From positions 1 to 25,540 of the forward strand of contig JAEZBU010000032.1 in the NCBI GenBank assembly GCA_023426855.1: a DNA stretch of 25,540 nucleotides, given 5' to 3'. The notes below the pieces were generated by a model. That model had not been told where the DNA came from. It did no database searches and saw only the letters and a program-made list of their open reading frames with translations. The DNA is from Pseudomonadota bacterium. Lineage in GTDB: Bacteria; Pseudomonadota; Alphaproteobacteria; Rhizobiales; Hyphomicrobiaceae. Of the stretch, positions 16,962-24,664 are shown piece by piece (the first letter of the stretch is position 1; each line of letters opens with the position of its first letter). Both the position numbers and the translations under genes were made by a program.

Positions 16962-17878
16962 GCGTTCACCGCTTGCGTGAGTTGCGGCGCCCGGACCTGC
17001 GCCCGCAGCCCCAGCAGATGGCAGATGGCGAACACCAGATCGGCGCGATTGAGTGTGTAGAAGTGAAATTGCCGGATGCCCTGGTCGACCAGATCCATCA
17101 CCTGTTCAGCCGCGACCGCCGCCGCCACCAGATGGGTCGTCGCCGGATCGTTATCCAGACCGTCGAAGCGCCGCGCCAGCCAGGACGGGATCGAAGCCCC
17201 GGTCCTTGTCGCGAAGCTCGCCACCTGCTTGAAATTGTGGATCGGCACGATGCCCGGCACGATCGGACACCAGATACCATGCTTGCGCGCAGCTTCCACG
17301 AACCGCAGATAGTGGTCGTTGTCGAAGAAGAACTGGGTGATAACGCGATTGGCACCAGCGTCGACCTTGGCTTTCAGATTGTCGAGATCGACCGCGAGCG
17401 CTCCGCTTTCCGGATGCATCTCCGGATAACCCGCCACCGACACATCGAACTTGCCGATCTTCGCGATTCCTTCAACCAGTGCCGCCGCATTGGCGTAGCC
17501 GTTCGGGTGCGGCTCATAGCGTGTGCCGACGCCGGCCGGTGGATCACCGCGCAGCGCCACGATATGGCGCACGCCCGCCGTCCAATAATCCCGTACCACG
17601 GTGTCGATCTCATCGCGCGATGCGCCGACGCAGGTCAGATGCGCTGCGGGCAGCAGTTCGGTTTCCCGCACCAGGCGCGCCACCGTGGCGTGTGTCCGCT
17701 CGCGGGTCGTGCCGCCCGCACCGTAGGTCACCGACACGAACTGCGGGCACAGCGGCTCAAGACGCCGGATAGCCGTCCACAACGCCTCTTCCATGCGCTC
17801 GTTCTTGGGCGGAAAGAATTCGAACGAGACGGTGATTTCGCCAGCGCCGACCAGCCGGCTCTTGCGTTCAGTCGTCAT
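16958..17878 (-). CDS. metF: Methylenetetrahydrofolate reductase (MetF)
   Basis: MetF reduces 5,10-methylene-tetrahydrofolate to 5-methyl-tetrahydrofolate with FAD, supplying the methyl donor for MetH. The 306-residue protein has the family opening VSFEFFPPKNERMEE with the catalytic glutamate in the FEFFPP block, then SVTYGAGGTTRERTH and HIVALRGDPP. It also has AGANRVITQFFFDNDHYLRF and the C-terminal IRQFHFYTLNRADL. The frame stays open to 17959, but ATGA at 17875-17878 overlaps the stop codon of the preceding regulator gene. The family N-terminus begins just after this ATG, so 17878 is the start. Its stop codon overlaps the metH1 start in the same manner, indicating tight translational coupling across three genes. 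Confidence 0.96.
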   Translation of the reverse strand: MTTERKSRLVGAGEITVSFEFFPPKNERMEEALWTAIRRLEPLCPQFVSVTYGAGGTTRERTHATVARLVRETELLPAAHLTCVGASRDEIDTVVRDYWTAGVRHIVALRGDPPAGVGTRYEPHPNGYANAAALVEGIAKIGKFDVSVAGYPEMHPESGALAVDLDNLKAKVDAGANRVITQFFFDNDHYLRFVEAARKHGIWCPIVPGIVPIHNFKQVASFATRTGASIPSWLARRFDGLDNDPATTHLVAAAVAAEQVMDLVDQGIRQFHFYTLNRADLVFAICHLLGLRAQVRAPQLTQAVNA

Positions 17879-18903
17879 GGCAATGACCTCATCGTCTGCA
17901 GCGGCTGCAACGTCTCGGCCGCAGCGTCCTTCCGGACACCGGGCCGCGTCGCCAGCCACAAGGAAACTGTCAGCTTGCCGGCATCGATGCCGGAGGGAGG
18001 CGCGAGATCACGCGCCTGTTCCAATGTCAGGCCAGCGTCACTCACCCACTGCTTGACCTGTGCGGTGGTGAACCCAAGCCGCTCATGCGCGAACTGCTCG
18101 CGCAGGAACTCAAGCGCATGCGGCGCGAAATCGACGATCAGCAGCCGGCCACCGGGGGCCAACACACGCGCAGCTTCGCGGATGGCATGCGCGGGATCGG
18201 TCAGGAAGTGCAGCACCTGATGCATGATCACGGTATCGGCGACGTCGTCCGCGAATGACAGGTTGTAGATATCGCCATGACGCACCTGCGCGTGATCCAG
18301 ACCATCCTTGGCGAGCTTGGCGCGGGCATAGGCCAGCATCGACGGATTGACATCGATGCCGACGCCGCGCGCGTAGCTGTCGGCGAACAGCTCCAGCGTC
18401 CGGCCGGTTCCGGTGCCGAGATCGATCAGCAGATCGCCTCCGGCAGTACCAAGCGCGGCCTTCATCGCGCCTTCGACCTCGGTCTCCGAGACGTGCAGCG
18501 CGCGAATACGGTCCCAGTCGGCGGCATGCGACCGGAAATAGGATTGGGCTGCGCCTTCGCGCTCTGCCCTGAGCGCCTCGGCACGCTGGCGATCGCGCAG
18601 GTAGATGGCGTCCGCCGGATCGACCGCCGCCACGATGGCGCGCGCCAGATCACCTGATGGGCCCTCCGCCAGACGGCAGAACATCCAGCTTCCCTCGCGC
18701 GCCCGTTCGATCAGCCCCGCCTCTCCGAGCAGCTTGATGTGTCGGCTGATGCGCGGCTGGCTCTGGCCGAGAACGCGCGTGAAGTCCTTCACATTGAGTT
18801 CGCCGGAGGCCAGCAACAGCAGGATGCGCAGACGCGTCTGGTCGGCGGCCGCTTTCAGCGCCGTAACCGTGACATCCAATTCGATTTCGCCTGCAGCCGT
18901 CAT
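17875..18903 (-). CDS. ArsR-type HTH regulator fused to a SAM-methyltransferase domain (SahR-like)
   Basis: A 342-residue fusion. The N-terminal winged helix (about 5-85) has the ArsR features LKAAADQTRLRILLLLASGELNVKDFTRVL and QSQPRISRHIKLLGEAGLI. The C-terminal half is a class I methyltransferase domain with motif I DLLIDLGTGTGRTLELF and LAPGGRLLIVDF. This architecture and its place before metF-metH match SahR, described as an S-adenosylhomocysteine-responsive repressor of methionine-cycle genes in Proteobacteria; ligand and target here are inferred. ATGs at 18930, 18909 and 18903 are in frame. The first lies inside the predicted -10 box, so it cannot start this transcript. GGGAG is seven bases before 18903 but only one base before 18909, so I choose 18903. 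Confidence 0.9.
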   Translation of the reverse strand: MTAAGEIELDVTVTALKAAADQTRLRILLLLASGELNVKDFTRVLGQSQPRISRHIKLLGEAGLIERAREGSWMFCRLAEGPSGDLARAIVAAVDPADAIYLRDRQRAEALRAEREGAAQSYFRSHAADWDRIRALHVSETEVEGAMKAALGTAGGDLLIDLGTGTGRTLELFADSYARGVGIDVNPSMLAYARAKLAKDGLDHAQVRHGDIYNLSFADDVADTVIMHQVLHFLTDPAHAIREAARVLAPGGRLLIVDFAPHALEFLREQFAHERLGFTTAQVKQWVSDAGLTLEQARDLAPPSGIDAGKLTVSLWLATRPGVRKDAAAETLQPLQTMRSLP

Positions 18904-18925
18904 GGCCATGCTCCCAGTTGCAGGC

Positions 18926-18953
18926 AGCATATAAACATATCTTTATGTGTCAA
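18926..18953 (-). promoter_or_regulatory. Promoter with overlapping palindromic operator for the met operon
   Basis: On the minus strand, TTGACA (18953-18948) and TATGCT (18931-18926) are spaced 16 bases apart, a good sigma70-type promoter. The spacer and its edges form the imperfect palindrome ACATAAAGATATGTTTATAT (18948-18929), 16 of 20 positions symmetric. A repressor bound there would block RNA polymerase. Predicted transcription would begin near 18919, leaving a leader of about 16 bases with the GGGAG ribosome binding site. Confidence 0.7.
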
Positions 18954-19046
18954 GGCGTGTTTCTTGCGCCGTACAGGACTACCGACGCGGTGTAACGGCG
19001 GGAACAGCGCCGACTTGCCGCCGCGCCTACAAGCCTGATCGACAGC

Positions 19047-19063
19047 CTTAGCGGATCGCTAAG
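19047..19063. promoter_or_regulatory. Perfect dyad CTTAGCG-GAT-CGCTAAG
   Basis: Seven-base perfect inverted arms surround three bases in the divergent region between the met regulator and the small membrane protein gene, about 54 bases before the ATG at 19117. It could be an operator for the plus-strand gene; there is no T run for a terminator. Confidence 0.35.
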
Positions 19064-19116
19064 ACGGCCCTGATATACGGGGCTTTTGATCAAACCATTT
19101 GCCAGCGGCCATCGCC

Positions 19117-19485
19117 ATGACCACCCCCAGCCACGCTCCCGTTACCCCCTCGGTTCCCCAGAACATCCCATCGACTCGCAGTGATGCCGCAACCGCCTTG
19201 CTGGTTCTGCCTGCCGCCGTGCTGCTGCTCGGTCCGTTCGCGATGCTGGCACATGCCGCCACCAGACGACCTGAAGTCCTCGACATGCTGCTGACCAAGC
19301 CGATAACGGCAGCCCTGCTGACTGGTGGCTTCCTTACGTCACTGTTGCTGTGCGGCCTGCCGTTCGTGCTGCGCGCATCGCGCGCCACGTCATCCGCCGC
19401 GCGTGGGGTGTCGCCGACGCAGACGTCAACCAGTCCCGCCCGACCCGCAACCGCCGCCGGCGATTGTCACGGACTGGCGGCGTGA
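19117..19485 (+). CDS. Predicted small membrane protein, two helices, unknown function
   Basis: A 122-residue product with two clear hydrophobic segments, ALLVLPAAVLLLGPFAMLAHA (about 28-48) and ITAALLTGGFLTSLLLCGLPFVL (about 63-85). They are separated by a short polar loop (TRRPEVLDMLLTKP). The N-terminus and C-terminus are rich in Ser, Thr, Pro and Ala and look disordered. I recognise no family. The strong alternation of hydrophobic helices with GC-rich third codon positions supports real coding, but the ribosome binding site (CCAGCGG) is weak. The frame also has a TTG start at 19099. An opposite-strand frame of 109 codons overlaps it but has no such pattern. A perfect dyad lies upstream. 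Confidence 0.5.
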   Translation: MTTPSHAPVTPSVPQNIPSTRSDAATALLVLPAAVLLLGPFAMLAHAATRRPEVLDMLLTKPITAALLTGGFLTSLLLCGLPFVLRASRATSSAARGVSPTQTSTSPARPATAAGDCHGLAA

Positions 19486-19797
19486 GCCTGTGCATCCCGG
19501 TCCGTTAGCCATCAAACGACCATAACTTCGCCGATCTAATCCTGGCGGGTGTTTGCCGTGTCCTGCGTGCAGCAGTCTGCCCCGAAACAGCCGCTGCCAC
19601 GGGATTTCGTGCCGTGCTGCGCCTCTCGGTAACCATTTGTACACTGTGTCCGTGGAGACATGTTCGATGTACGGCTTCACCGGCACGCGCCGGGTGCAGT
19701 TGACGGGGGGAGCGACGGCTGTCATCGATGGCCGCATGCTTGGCTGCCGGGGCCGGACATTGTGTTGCTCGACCGCTTCTTGATTCGGAGGAACGGA
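19486..19797. other. Intergenic region upstream of the MlaC-like gene
   Basis: About 310 bases without a gene I can support. It must contain the promoter of the MlaC-like gene, but no convincing -35/-10 pair was found. A 38-codon frame at 19667-19783 has GGAG nine bases before its ATG and is considered separately. No hairpin with a T run, tRNA or repeat is visible. Confidence 0.4.
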
Positions 19798-20400
19798 ATG
19801 GTCACTGGTTTTGCCTCACGCGCGGTATCTCCCTGCCGTAGGCTTGGCTTGCGTGCAGTGCTGCCACTGATCGCAGCGTTTCTGATTGCCGCTCCCTCGC
19901 ATGCGCAGGAGCCGGCCGTCGAATTCATGAAACAGGCGTCGCGCGAGCTCATCGCCGCTGCCAAATCCGGCACGCCGCAGGACTTTATCGACGTCATTCA
20001 GAAGCGCGGACATGTGCCCGCCATCGGGCTGTACGCACTTGGCAACTACCGCCACCAGCTCAAGCCGAACGAGCGCAGCACGTACTACGGCGGCATGGTG
20101 CGCTTCATCGCCCGCTATGCGTCCAACGAAGCTCCGAAGTATTCGGTGAGCCACGCCGAAATCTTCTCGCCGCCGGTTCGTGAGGGCACCAACCTGTTCG
20201 TCGACAGCCGCGTTTTCATGAGCAGCGGCACATCCTACGACGTGCGCTGGATGCTGGTGCCGCAGGGTAACTCCTTCCGCATTCGCGACGCGCAAGTGCT
20301 CACCTTCTGGATGAGCCCGTTCCTGAAAAACCTGTTCGAGAACTACATCGGCGAGAACGGCGGCAATCCGCAGGCGCTGGTGATTGCGCTTAATCGTTGA
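19798..20400 (+). CDS. MlaC/Ttg2D-family periplasmic phospholipid-binding protein
   Basis: A 200-residue exported protein of the MlaC (Ttg2D, PF05494) family, which carries phospholipids across the periplasm between outer-membrane and inner-membrane Mla complexes. The N-terminus has an arginine-rich start, a hydrophobic core (AVLPLIAAFLIAAP) and a SHAQEP cleavage site near residue 37. The mature part begins with AVEFMKQASRELIAAAKSGT. It contains the conserved core IGLYALGNYRHQLKPNERSTYYGGMVRFIARYA and ends with VDVRWML-like strands (SYDVRWMLVPQGNSFRIRDAQV). GGAGG lies six bases before the ATG at 19798; the frame is open further upstream to 19660 but that part lacks coding character. No mlaF, mlaE, mlaD or mlaB genes are next to it, so it is an orphan copy. 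Confidence 0.88.
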   Translation: MVTGFASRAVSPCRRLGLRAVLPLIAAFLIAAPSHAQEPAVEFMKQASRELIAAAKSGTPQDFIDVIQKRGHVPAIGLYALGNYRHQLKPNERSTYYGGMVRFIARYASNEAPKYSVSHAEIFSPPVREGTNLFVDSRVFMSSGTSYDVRWMLVPQGNSFRIRDAQVLTFWMSPFLKNLFENYIGENGGNPQALVIALNR

Positions 20401-20428
20401 TCCTTCTCAACTGTCCAGTACCAAACAG

Positions 20429-20462
20429 AAAGGGCACCCTCCCGGGTGCCCTTTTCGTTTTT
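20429..20462 (+). terminator. Rho-independent terminator after the MlaC-like gene
   Basis: AAAGGGCACCC at 20429-20439 pairs perfectly with GGGTGCCCTTT at 20444-20454 around a TCCC loop, followed by TTCGTTTTT. It lies between two convergent genes and, having an A run upstream, may also serve ettA on the other strand. Confidence 0.9.
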
Positions 20463-20483
20463 CCGAGCTCAGTCGTCGACGAC

Positions 20484-22139
20484 CTACCTCTCAAACCGCT
20501 TGTACTTGATGCGATGCGGTTCTACGGCGGCGTCGCCGAGGCGGCGCTTCTTGTCTTCCTCGTAGTCGGCGAAGTTGCCTTCGAACCATTCGACGTGGCT
20601 GTCTCCCTCGAAGGCCAGGATGTGCGTCGCGATACGATCCAGGAAGAAGCGATCATGGCTGATGACCACGGCGCAGCCGGCGAAGTCTTCCAACGCGGCT
20701 TCAAGCGCCGACAGCGTTTCGGTGTCGAGGTCGTTGGTCGGTTCGTCGAGCAGCAACAGGTTGCCGCCCTGCTTCAGCAGCTTGGCGAGATGCACGCGGT
20801 TGCGCTCACCACCTGACAGCAGGCCGACCTTCTTCTGCTGGTCGGCACCTTTGAAGTTGAACCAGCCGCAATAAGCGCGCGAGTTCACTTCCTTCTTGCC
20901 GAGCTGGATCTGGTCGAGGCCGCCGGAAATCTCTTCCCACACGGTCTTCTTGTCATCCAGGTGCGTACGGCTCTGGTCGACGTAGGAAATCTCCACCGTC
21001 TCGCCGACCTTGATGGTGCCGCCATCGGGATTTTCGGCGCCGGTCAGCATCTTGAACAGCGTCGTTTTACCGGCGCCGTTGGGGCCGATCACGCCGACGA
21101 TGCCACCCGGCGGCAGCTTGAAGGACAAGTTGTCGATCAGCAGCCGATCGCCGAAGCCCTTCGTCAGTCCCTCAGCCTCGATCACCATGCCACCCAGGCG
21201 CGGGCCCGGCGCGATCTGGATGGTGGCGCGACCGATTTCCTCGCGCCCGGCCTCATCGGCGAGCTTCTCATAAGCCTGGATACGCGCCTTGGATTTCGCC
21301 TGCCGCGCCTTCGGGCTGGAGCGGATCCATTCCAGCTCGCGCTTGAGCGCGCGCTGCTTGGATTCCTCCTGGCCCTTTTCGACTTCAAGGCGCTTGGCCT
21401 TCTGCTCCAGCCAGCTCGAATAGTTGCCCTTGTAGGGCACGCCCTGGCCGCGATCGAGCTCCAGCGTCCACTCGGTGATGTTGTCGAGGAAGTAGCGGTC
21501 GTGGGTCACCAGCATGATGCAGCCCGCGTATTCGCGCAGGTAGCGCTCCAGCCAAGCTACGCTTTCGGCGTCGAGATGGTTGGTCGGCTCGTCGAGCAGC
21601 AGAATGTCTGGCTTCGCCAGCAGCAGCTTGGTCAGCGCCACGCGCCGCTTCTCGCCGCCCGAAAGGCTGGAAATGTCGGCGTCGCCGGGCGGGCAGCGCA
21701 GCGCATCAAGCGCCTGCTCAACCTGCTGGTCGAGATCCCACAGGTTCTGGCTGTCGATCTCGTCCTGCAGGCGCGCCATTTCATCGGCGGTTTCGTCGGA
21801 ATAGTTGGCCGCGATCTCGTTGTAGCGGTCGAGCAGCGCCTTCTTCTCGCCCACGCCCTCCATGGCGTTGCCCAGCACGTCCTTTTCCGGATCAAGCTGC
21901 GGCTCCTGCGGCAGGTAGCCGACGCGTACGCCGTCGGCGGCCCAGGCTTCACCCTGGAAGTCGTCGATCGAGCCGGCCATGATCTTCAGCAGGGTCGATT
22001 TACCCGCGCCGTTCAGGCCGACCACGCCGATCTTGGCGCCGGGGATGAACGACAGCGAGATATCCTTCAGCACCTGCTTGCCCCCCGGGTACGTCTTGGA
22101 GAGCTTGTGCATGTGATAGACGAACTGCGGCGTGGCCAT
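20484..22139 (-). CDS. ettA: Energy-dependent translational throttle protein EttA (ABC-F ATPase)
   Basis: A 551-residue soluble ABC-F protein with two nucleotide-binding domains. The first has Walker A GLNGAGKST, the signature LSGGEKRRVAL and Walker B ILLLDEPTNHLD. The second has GPNGAGKTT, LSGGERNRVHL and LLLLDEPTNDLD. Between the first Walker A and its signature lies the arm (DRYNEIAANYSDETADEM...). The interdomain linker is the charged, lysine/arginine-rich stretch after SSWLEQKAKRLE, with the RSSPKARQAKSKARI sequence typical of EttA. EttA binds the ribosomal E site and gates early elongation according to the ATP/ADP ratio. The length equals that of the E. coli protein (about 555). The frame is open to 22160, but the family N-terminus MATPQFVYHMHKLSKTYP places the start at 22139. 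Confidence 0.96.
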   Translation of the reverse strand: MATPQFVYHMHKLSKTYPGGKQVLKDISLSFIPGAKIGVVGLNGAGKSTLLKIMAGSIDDFQGEAWAADGVRVGYLPQEPQLDPEKDVLGNAMEGVGEKKALLDRYNEIAANYSDETADEMARLQDEIDSQNLWDLDQQVEQALDALRCPPGDADISSLSGGEKRRVALTKLLLAKPDILLLDEPTNHLDAESVAWLERYLREYAGCIMLVTHDRYFLDNITEWTLELDRGQGVPYKGNYSSWLEQKAKRLEVEKGQEESKQRALKRELEWIRSSPKARQAKSKARIQAYEKLADEAGREEIGRATIQIAPGPRLGGMVIEAEGLTKGFGDRLLIDNLSFKLPPGGIVGVIGPNGAGKTTLFKMLTGAENPDGGTIKVGETVEISYVDQSRTHLDDKKTVWEEISGGLDQIQLGKKEVNSRAYCGWFNFKGADQQKKVGLLSGGERNRVHLAKLLKQGGNLLLLDEPTNDLDTETLSALEAALEDFAGCAVVISHDRFFLDRIATHILAFEGDSHVEWFEGNFADYEEDKKRRLGDAAVEPHRIKYKRFER

Positions 22140-22214
22140 TGCGCTTGGCGCCCTTCTCAAAAGACCTGTGCGAACGGGATTTGGCCGCGGTTCTAGCCGA
22201 AACCGGCGGCATTC

Positions 22215-23213
22215 TCAACCGAGCGGATACTTCCAGTGCGGAGGTGCGACACCCGCCACCGGCATTTCCAGCCGGTAGATATGGTCGCCGAGCAGACATC
22301 CCAAGTAGGCGGACCTCAGATCCGGCCCACCAAAGGCGATCGAGGAGATGTTACGCAGCTTCCGGGAGACCATCTTATCCATGTGCGGCCGGCCGATGCT
22401 GTCGGTGCGGTAGGCCTCCTCGACCCAGGCCAAATGCCCGGCGTCGTTGTCCTCCAGCATGACCTCCGCCTCGCCGGTCGCGAGCTTGATGCGGATGACC
22501 TGGTTGGAAATGACACTGGTGTTCCAGACGTTGCCTTCCGCGTCGAAGGCGAAGCCGTCGGGATACTGACCCGGCCCGAACTCGGTCACCACTTCCTTGG
22601 GACCAAGATCGCCATTCTTCTTGAGGGGAAAGCGGGAAAACCGCCGGGCGTAGGTTTCGTTGACGTAGAGCGCCTCGCCCTTGGGATCGACCAGCGCTTC
22701 GTTGGTGAAGCCAAGCCCGTCGGCGACGATGCGCGCGCCCTTATCGTCGACCATGATAATGAAGCCGCTATCGGCGCCGCGACGATAGTCGAGCGAACGC
22801 GGCACTTTGCGGGTGGAAACGGTGATCCACAGCCGGCCGGCGGCATCGCGGGCGACGAAGTTGGTCGCTGGCGGCAATGGCGATCCATCGATCTCGGCCA
22901 GCACGGGCCGGATCTGGCCCTTGCGATCGATCCGCCAGGCGCCACCAACCTCGGTGCCGAGATTGGCAAACAGGAACGAGCCGTCAGACTCAAGCGCAAT
23001 CCCGTTCGGCTGCGGCCCCTCCGGCAGATCCATCGTCGTGCCGGAATAAAGCCGCTGCGAGCCATCCGGCAGGCGGTGCGCGATGCCCCCCCTCCAGTCG
23101 GACGTGTAGAGATCGCCGCTGGCCGTCGCCAGCACGCACTCCGGGCGGTTCAAACCGCTGCCGATCACCTCGACGTCATCGATCCGCATTGGTCGCAGCA
23201 TCTCACTCCCCAT
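22215..23213 (-). CDS. SMP-30/gluconolactonase/LRE family protein
   Basis: A 332-residue six-bladed beta-propeller of the SMP-30/gluconolactonase family. Predicted metal ligands are Glu in LNRPECVL near the N-terminus, Asn in PPATNFVARD, Asn in LGFTNEALVDP and Asp in YPDGFAFDAEGNVW, as in family members that hydrolyse sugar lactones using a divalent cation. The actual lactone or other substrate is not evident. No signal peptide is seen. ATGs at 23213, 23201 and 23189 are in frame. GGGGAG lies inside the longest version, so the true start may be 23201 or 23189. It is on the same strand as ettA, 75 bases upstream of its start, and divergent from the DUF1003 gene. Confidence 0.88.
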   Translation of the reverse strand: MGSEMLRPMRIDDVEVIGSGLNRPECVLATASGDLYTSDWRGGIAHRLPDGSQRLYSGTTMDLPEGPQPNGIALESDGSFLFANLGTEVGGAWRIDRKGQIRPVLAEIDGSPLPPATNFVARDAAGRLWITVSTRKVPRSLDYRRGADSGFIIMVDDKGARIVADGLGFTNEALVDPKGEALYVNETYARRFSRFPLKKNGDLGPKEVVTEFGPGQYPDGFAFDAEGNVWNTSVISNQVIRIKLATGEAEVMLEDNDAGHLAWVEEAYRTDSIGRPHMDKMVSRKLRNISSIAFGGPDLRSAYLGCLLGDHIYRLEMPVAGVAPPHWKYPLG

Positions 23214-23303
23214 CAGCCACTTTATAATTGAACCCGGATCGCCAGATGTAGAAGGGCGGCCGGCACAGCTTTGACGCTGGCGTCTACAACAGGATTGTCG
23301 CGC

Positions 23304-24023
23304 ATGAAAGAGCCGTCACTCCCGCCCCGTAAACTCTCCAACGGCAAGGTGGTCTGCGCAATCAGCGGCAAAGACGTGCCACATCGCGCAGCCATACCCT
23401 TGGATATCATCCACCCCAACGTCGCGGAACGCATCCGACGCGATTATCCGGATCTTCCGGGTGATGCAGTCATCAGCAAGGATGTACTGTCACGTTATCG
23501 CATTCTGATCGTCGAGGAATTGCTTGAAGCGGAAATCGGCGAGCTTAGCGAGCTGGAACATCGCGTCGCGCGGGCGCTCGCAACCAGCGCGCATCTTGCC
23601 GAAAACGTCGAAGAGCAATTCGAGCGCAAGCGCACGCTACCCGAACGATTATCCGACGATCTGGCGACGTTCGGCGGCAGTTGGACATTCATCATGTCCT
23701 TTGGGCTTGTTTTGGTCGTCTGGATTGCCATCAACATTTGGCAAGGTAGGCAGACGGCGTTTGACCCTTACCCGTTCATCCTGCTCAATCTCGTTCTATC
23801 GTGCTTGGCAGCCATTCAAGCGCCCATCATTATGATGAGCCAGAAGCGGCTGGAAGCCAAAGATCGCATGCGCTCGCTGAACGACTACCAGGTCAATCTG
23901 AAAGCCGAACTCGAAATCCGGCAGCTACACGAAAAGCTCGACCACCTGCTGAACCGGCAATGGCAACGCTTGCTTGAAATCCAAAAGCTGCAAATGGAAT
24001 CCATGGAAGGCCGACGCCGATGA
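23304..24023 (+). CDS. DUF1003 family membrane protein
   Basis: A 239-residue protein of the DUF1003 family. The N-terminal part (about 1-60) contains a polar segment with CAISGKDVPHRAAIPLDIIHP. A helical stretch, YRILIVEELLEAEIGELSELEHRV, leads to the conserved ERLSDDLATFGGSW. Two membrane helices follow: FIMSFGLVLVVWIAINIW (about 132-149) and FILLNLVLSCLAAIQAPIIMMS (about 161-182). After the QAPIIMMSQKR signature comes a charged coiled coil (LKAELEIRQLHEKLDHLLNRQW). The function is unknown. The ATG at 23304 has AGGA nine bases upstream; a TTG at 23271 is a less likely start. Its stop overlaps the start of the DsbA-like gene (ATGA), implying coupled translation of the two. Confidence 0.9.
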   Translation: MKEPSLPPRKLSNGKVVCAISGKDVPHRAAIPLDIIHPNVAERIRRDYPDLPGDAVISKDVLSRYRILIVEELLEAEIGELSELEHRVARALATSAHLAENVEEQFERKRTLPERLSDDLATFGGSWTFIMSFGLVLVVWIAINIWQGRQTAFDPYPFILLNLVLSCLAAIQAPIIMMSQKRLEAKDRMRSLNDYQVNLKAELEIRQLHEKLDHLLNRQWQRLLEIQKLQMESMEGRRR

Positions 24024-24658
24024 CTGAGCGATACTTTCTATACGTCGCCGACCCGATGTGCTCGTGGTGTTATGCCTTCGCGCCGGTCGTGACCGCACTG
24101 GAACAGCACTTCCGCGGCAGGCTCGGCATGCGACTGGTGATGGGCGGCCTGAGGGCGGGTAATACCCAAGCGATGCGCCCGCAGGATAAGGATTACATCC
24201 GAAATGCCTGGACCCGCGTGAATGCCGCGTCGGGGCAGCCGTTCGACTTTTCCTTCTTCGACCGCGACGGCTTCGTCTACGACACCGAGCCGGCGTGCCG
24301 CGCAGTGGTCACGATGCGCGGACGTGATCCCAGCCGGGCGCTTGCTCTGATGTCGCGCATTCAAACAGCGTTTTACGCTGAAAACCGCGATGTCACGTCG
24401 GCGGACGTGCTGGCTGACCTCGCCGCCGACGAAGGTCAGGATCGTGCGGCGTTCTTCGAAGCGTTGATGTCACCCGATCTACGCAACGAGACATTCCGTG
24501 ACTTTCTGCGCGCCAAGGAAATGGGCATTGAAGGCTATCCCGCATTGCTGGTCGGCGGCGTCGCTGGTGGATACGCGCTGGTGACACACGGCTATCGCCC
24601 GCTCGACGGCATGCCCGAAGCAATCGAAGATTGGCTGACAAAGCAGCCTGCCGCGTGA
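24020..24658 (+). CDS. DsbA-family thiol-disulfide oxidoreductase (COG3531-like)
   Basis: A 212-residue thioredoxin-fold protein with an inserted helical domain, as in DsbA and 2-hydroxychromene isomerases. The active site CSWC is at Cys14-Cys17 in VADPMCSWCYAF, and the cis-proline loop is EGYPALLVGG in the C-terminal half. No signal peptide is present, so unlike true DsbA it should act in the cytoplasm, perhaps as an isomerase or glutathione-dependent enzyme. The DPMCSWC opening is typical of the COG3531 group of predicted disulfide isomerases. The ATG overlaps the stop codon of the DUF1003 gene by four bases. It is convergent with the CPBP gene, with only six bases between the stop codons and no terminator visible. 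Confidence 0.9.
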   Translation: MTERYFLYVADPMCSWCYAFAPVVTALEQHFRGRLGMRLVMGGLRAGNTQAMRPQDKDYIRNAWTRVNAASGQPFDFSFFDRDGFVYDTEPACRAVVTMRGRDPSRALALMSRIQTAFYAENRDVTSADVLADLAADEGQDRAAFFEALMSPDLRNETFRDFLRAKEMGIEGYPALLVGGVAGGYALVTHGYRPLDGMPEAIEDWLTKQPAA

Positions 24659-24664
24659 GGCGGG

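Noticed and set aside
18904..18930. Longer N-terminus of the met regulator starting at the ATG at 18930
   Set aside because: That ATG overlaps the predicted -10 box of the promoter and has no ribosome binding site; 18903 has GGGAG at proper spacing.
20961..22196. Plus-strand open frame of 411 codons
   Set aside because: Antisense to ettA, where all Walker and signature motifs are intact.
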